DNA of 64,000 nt from Nitzschia sp. DOCU1. Lineage: Eukaryota > Bacillariophyta > Bacillariophyceae > Bacillariales > Bacillariaceae. The position numbers and the translations under genes are program-made. The notes beneath the pieces were generated by a model, which saw nothing but the letters and a program-made list of their open reading frames with translations, had not been told where the DNA came from and ran no database searches. Every line of letters begins with the position of its first letter. The first letter of the stretch is position 1. Below, one piece after another: positions 62,061 through 64,000 of the stretch. The stretch covers positions 3,363,352 through 3,427,351 of the forward strand of contig OX595988.1 in assembly GCA_951394045.1 (NCBI GenBank), written 5' to 3'.

Positions 62061-62920
62061 TATTGCCGCCTTCTGGGGCTAGAAGGTGCAAAGGCGAAAT
62101 CGTCGTCGTCGTCTCGCTGGCTCCCCTGTGACACTTCCATCGGTGACATGGGCACAGGCCGAGTCGCTGTGGGACTTTCTTCGTCTTCTTCGGTAAGTAG
62201 ATTCGAATCCGTGCGAACGACAGCATAGGCACTGGCGGGAGACGAAGTAGTCACCACATCCGCAGCAAACACAGCAAGGAACGAGAGGCCTTCTACGGCC
62301 ATGCCGTAGTACACAATCTGCAACATGAGAGCAGTGTTCAACACAAATGCAACTCCAAAGGAAAATAAGAGGACGCCATCGGAATCCGCCAGCTCTGTGA
62401 TGGTGTACATTCGAATGGCACAGCCCGTTGCGGCCAAGGCCGCTGTTACGGGAGAATAGTCTCCCTTGGTCTTGTGCCGAAAGTTCAAGACAAACTGTGG
62501 GACCAAAGCTCCTGAGTTCAGAGCGGTGGCTGACAATTGTCCCATTGTTAGTATTTCGGGCGGTGCTTCAAAGTATAGATAGGCCGAGCCAAGAGTAAAG
62601 GCCAAGACGAAACTCCAGAGGTATGGATCTCTATAACGCTGTTGATAGATCACAACCAGCGTCAAGATAATGGCTGCTTGAAAGGTGATAATCAACGTAT
62701 CAATATAGGTCGAGATCGGATAGTGTTTCCATAATGAATATAGATCCGTACACGTATACGAGGAGAGTTTCATCATCCAAGTGATCATGGTAGTGCCATG
62801 AGCTGTCTTCTGGCGAAAGAGCCGGACCGCAATGGGAGTGTACAGCATCAAGCTTCCCAAGCCGACCAAATACCCCAAGGCGTTGGCTATAAAGGTCGAC
62901 GAGGAATGTTCTTGCGCCAT
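62060..62920 (-). CDS. PQ-loop membrane protein, MPDU1-like
   Basis: A 286-residue multi-pass protein of the PQ-loop family. The first repeat is GYLVGLGSLMLYTPIAVRLFRQKTAHGTT, with P-I where the family has P-Q; the second is ALVPQFVLNFRHKTKGDYSP with P-Q intact. About seven hydrophobic helices are visible up to residue ~225. The layout and the second-repeat wording match MPDU1, an ER protein needed for use of dolichol-phosphate sugars in glycosylation; other PQ-loop transporters are possible. The C-terminal ~60 residues are acidic and Ser-rich, facing the cytosol by prediction. The start is the ATG at 62920. Confidence 0.75.
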   Translation of the reverse strand: MAQEHSSSTFIANALGYLVGLGSLMLYTPIAVRLFRQKTAHGTTMITWMMKLSSYTCTDLYSLWKHYPISTYIDTLIITFQAAIILTLVVIYQQRYRDPYLWSFVLAFTLGSAYLYFEAPPEILTMGQLSATALNSGALVPQFVLNFRHKTKGDYSPVTAALAATGCAIRMYTITELADSDGVLLFSFGVAFVLNTALMLQIVYYGMAVEGLSFLAVFAADVVTTSSPASAYAVVRTDSNLLTEEDEESPTATRPVPMSPMEVSQGSQRDDDDDFAFAPSSPRRRQ

Positions 62921-64000
62921 TTCTAGCAATGGCAGATTGGCTTGGAGGCCTGAACGTCCACTACGAGCTCGTAGCGTAATAGCAGGGCGGCAGGAGAAGG
63001 ATCGTTACTGTGTGCCGGCAAACTGGCTGCAACCCTCCGATGTAAAAGTTGCCAATGATGCGGTCCTCTTATTCTGTTCGAGTTGGGATGTACATATATG
63101 TGAGAAACGGGTAAATTGAGCTTAAAATCGTTTCGTTCAGGGTGAGGAATTGTCAGGTGCCGAGGCTCCGCTCCAGACAACGGAAGTAACAATGATTGGC
63201 GCCAACAACGTTTCAGACGATAAAGATGTCACCTTTTTCACATCCTTTGCACCCACCACGACCAGTCTGCCTTCTTGCAGTGCAGTCTTGTTGCCAGGCT
63301 CGATGGGATGCCGTCATAACAAGAAGAAAATTTAAACACACAAACGTATGTTGTTTTATGTTTCTCACTTGGTCGATTTATTTTGTTGCTGCCGACAGCT
63401 ATTTTAGCTTTCTCAATTCTGTTGACTTTGCGCGCGAAAAATGATCCTTTTTTAGGAAGAATAGCGCTTATAGAAAACACTTTCTTCTTCCATAGATGTT
63501 GCGCCAAATAGAAGATGTCAGTAAAAAGGGCTCTATGAAGCCCAGATCTTCCTGGGCAGCAGGCCAGCGGACTAAACTCATTGGTGCAGATGGATGCGCC
63601 AAATACGATGCTGTCAGAAAAAAGGCTATTTCGAGCCCAGATCTTCCTCGGCAGCAGGCCAGCGGACCAAACTCATTGGTGCAGATGGGGGTGCGTCGAT
63701 CGGAAGTTTGAACCAACCGTCACTTTGGATCCGAGAATGGAGATTCGTGGTTGTATACGTCATCTTCAAACTGATATTTAACGCTGAACGGACGACTTCT
63801 GCCACTTTTCTACCATGGTGACGAGGCGGTCCATTCCAATGTCCTCAACGACGTAGACGAATATTCAGATTTTGAAGTTTGAACGCAGGCCCTGCGGAAA
63901 GACGTCTCTGCAGAAGAAAATGGGGCATGCCCCCTCGAGATAAAAACACACATCGAGGACTCTTTCTCCTGCTGTATCTTTACAGTACGACCATTGTTAA
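62921..64000. other. Right-end spacer
   Basis: Holds the MPDU1-like promoter and the 95-bp tandem duplication. A short frame ending at about 63882 (…NDVDEYSDFEV) could be the end of a gene fragment. Nothing else supported before the window ends. Confidence 0.4.
63500..63689. repeat. Tandem duplication, two copies of about 95 bp
   Basis: The unit TGCGCCAAATA ... AGCCCAGATCTTCCT ... CAGCAGGCCAGCGGAC ... CATTGGTGCAGATGG occurs at 63500-63594 and 63595-63689 with about ten differences. 95 is not a multiple of three, so it is non-coding or frame-shifting. Confidence 0.85.

Noticed and set aside
63500..63689. Possible CRISPR-like repeat
   Set aside because: Direct tandem copies without spacers, only two units, and the genome is eukaryotic.

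Overview
The window looks like nuclear DNA of a diatom, most likely a pennate one. The call rests on the gene content. There is a cyclin with a box typical of the expanded diatom cyclins and a heat-shock-factor-type regulator with an intron inside its DNA-binding domain. Two proteins have N-termini that look like signal peptide plus a '..SAF/..SSF' motif, as in secondary-plastid targeting. One long protein resembles a family known from cyanobacteria and plastid-bearing eukaryotes. The introns I could place are short (86-142 bases, GT-AG), and genes are a few hundred bases to 2 kb apart on both strands. Species cannot be read from the sequence alone.

Layout. 0-5 kb: the 3' end of a Gln/Ser-rich protein, then a kinesin (three exons, P-loop on a 33-base microexon). 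5-10 kb: a divergent eIF4E (-), a decayed FkbM-type methyltransferase, a glycerophosphodiester phosphodiesterase (-), and a small two-exon gene of unknown function. 10-20 kb: a diatom-type cyclin (-), a PMR5/TBL-like membrane-anchored putative polysaccharide acyltransferase (-), an NAD(P)-binding Rossmann protein with plastid-type leader (-), and translation elongation factor eEF1A (-). 20-31 kb: an NTF2/SnoaL-like protein, two small hypothetical genes, an exostosin-like glycosyltransferase (-), an acidic protein made of seven alternating EKH and DEFG motifs, and a large conserved protein related to cyanobacterial 'Abi/CAAX-like' proteins (-).

31-40 kb is an accessory, recently rearranged stretch. 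It has two tandem paralogues built from helical repeats, decayed duplicated DNA, and three minus-strand paralogues of an apparently undescribed family with short linear motifs (MNxFI, VTIxxDNPK, ESPTSMPKCP-like).

40-50 kb holds a small coiled-coil protein, a 2021-residue protein joining a LanC-like domain with a damaged zinc site to a long coiled-coil/disordered tail, and the HSF-type regulator.

50-56 kb is gene-poor. It contains a 1.5-kb element with terminal inverted repeats and a perfect 10-bp flanking duplication (Mutator-like signature), a decayed ORF, a tRNA-like relic and fold-back sequences.

56-64 kb holds a rhomboid intramembrane protease, a small nuclear-looking protein, degenerate tandem repeats and a PQ-loop (MPDU1-like) membrane protein.

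There is no sign of operons, CRISPR or prokaryotic organisation. The candidates for undescribed biology are the LanC-like fusion, the MNxFI/DNPK/PKCP family and the two repeat-protein families at 26-28 and 31-33 kb. All identifications come from reading motifs, without database searches.
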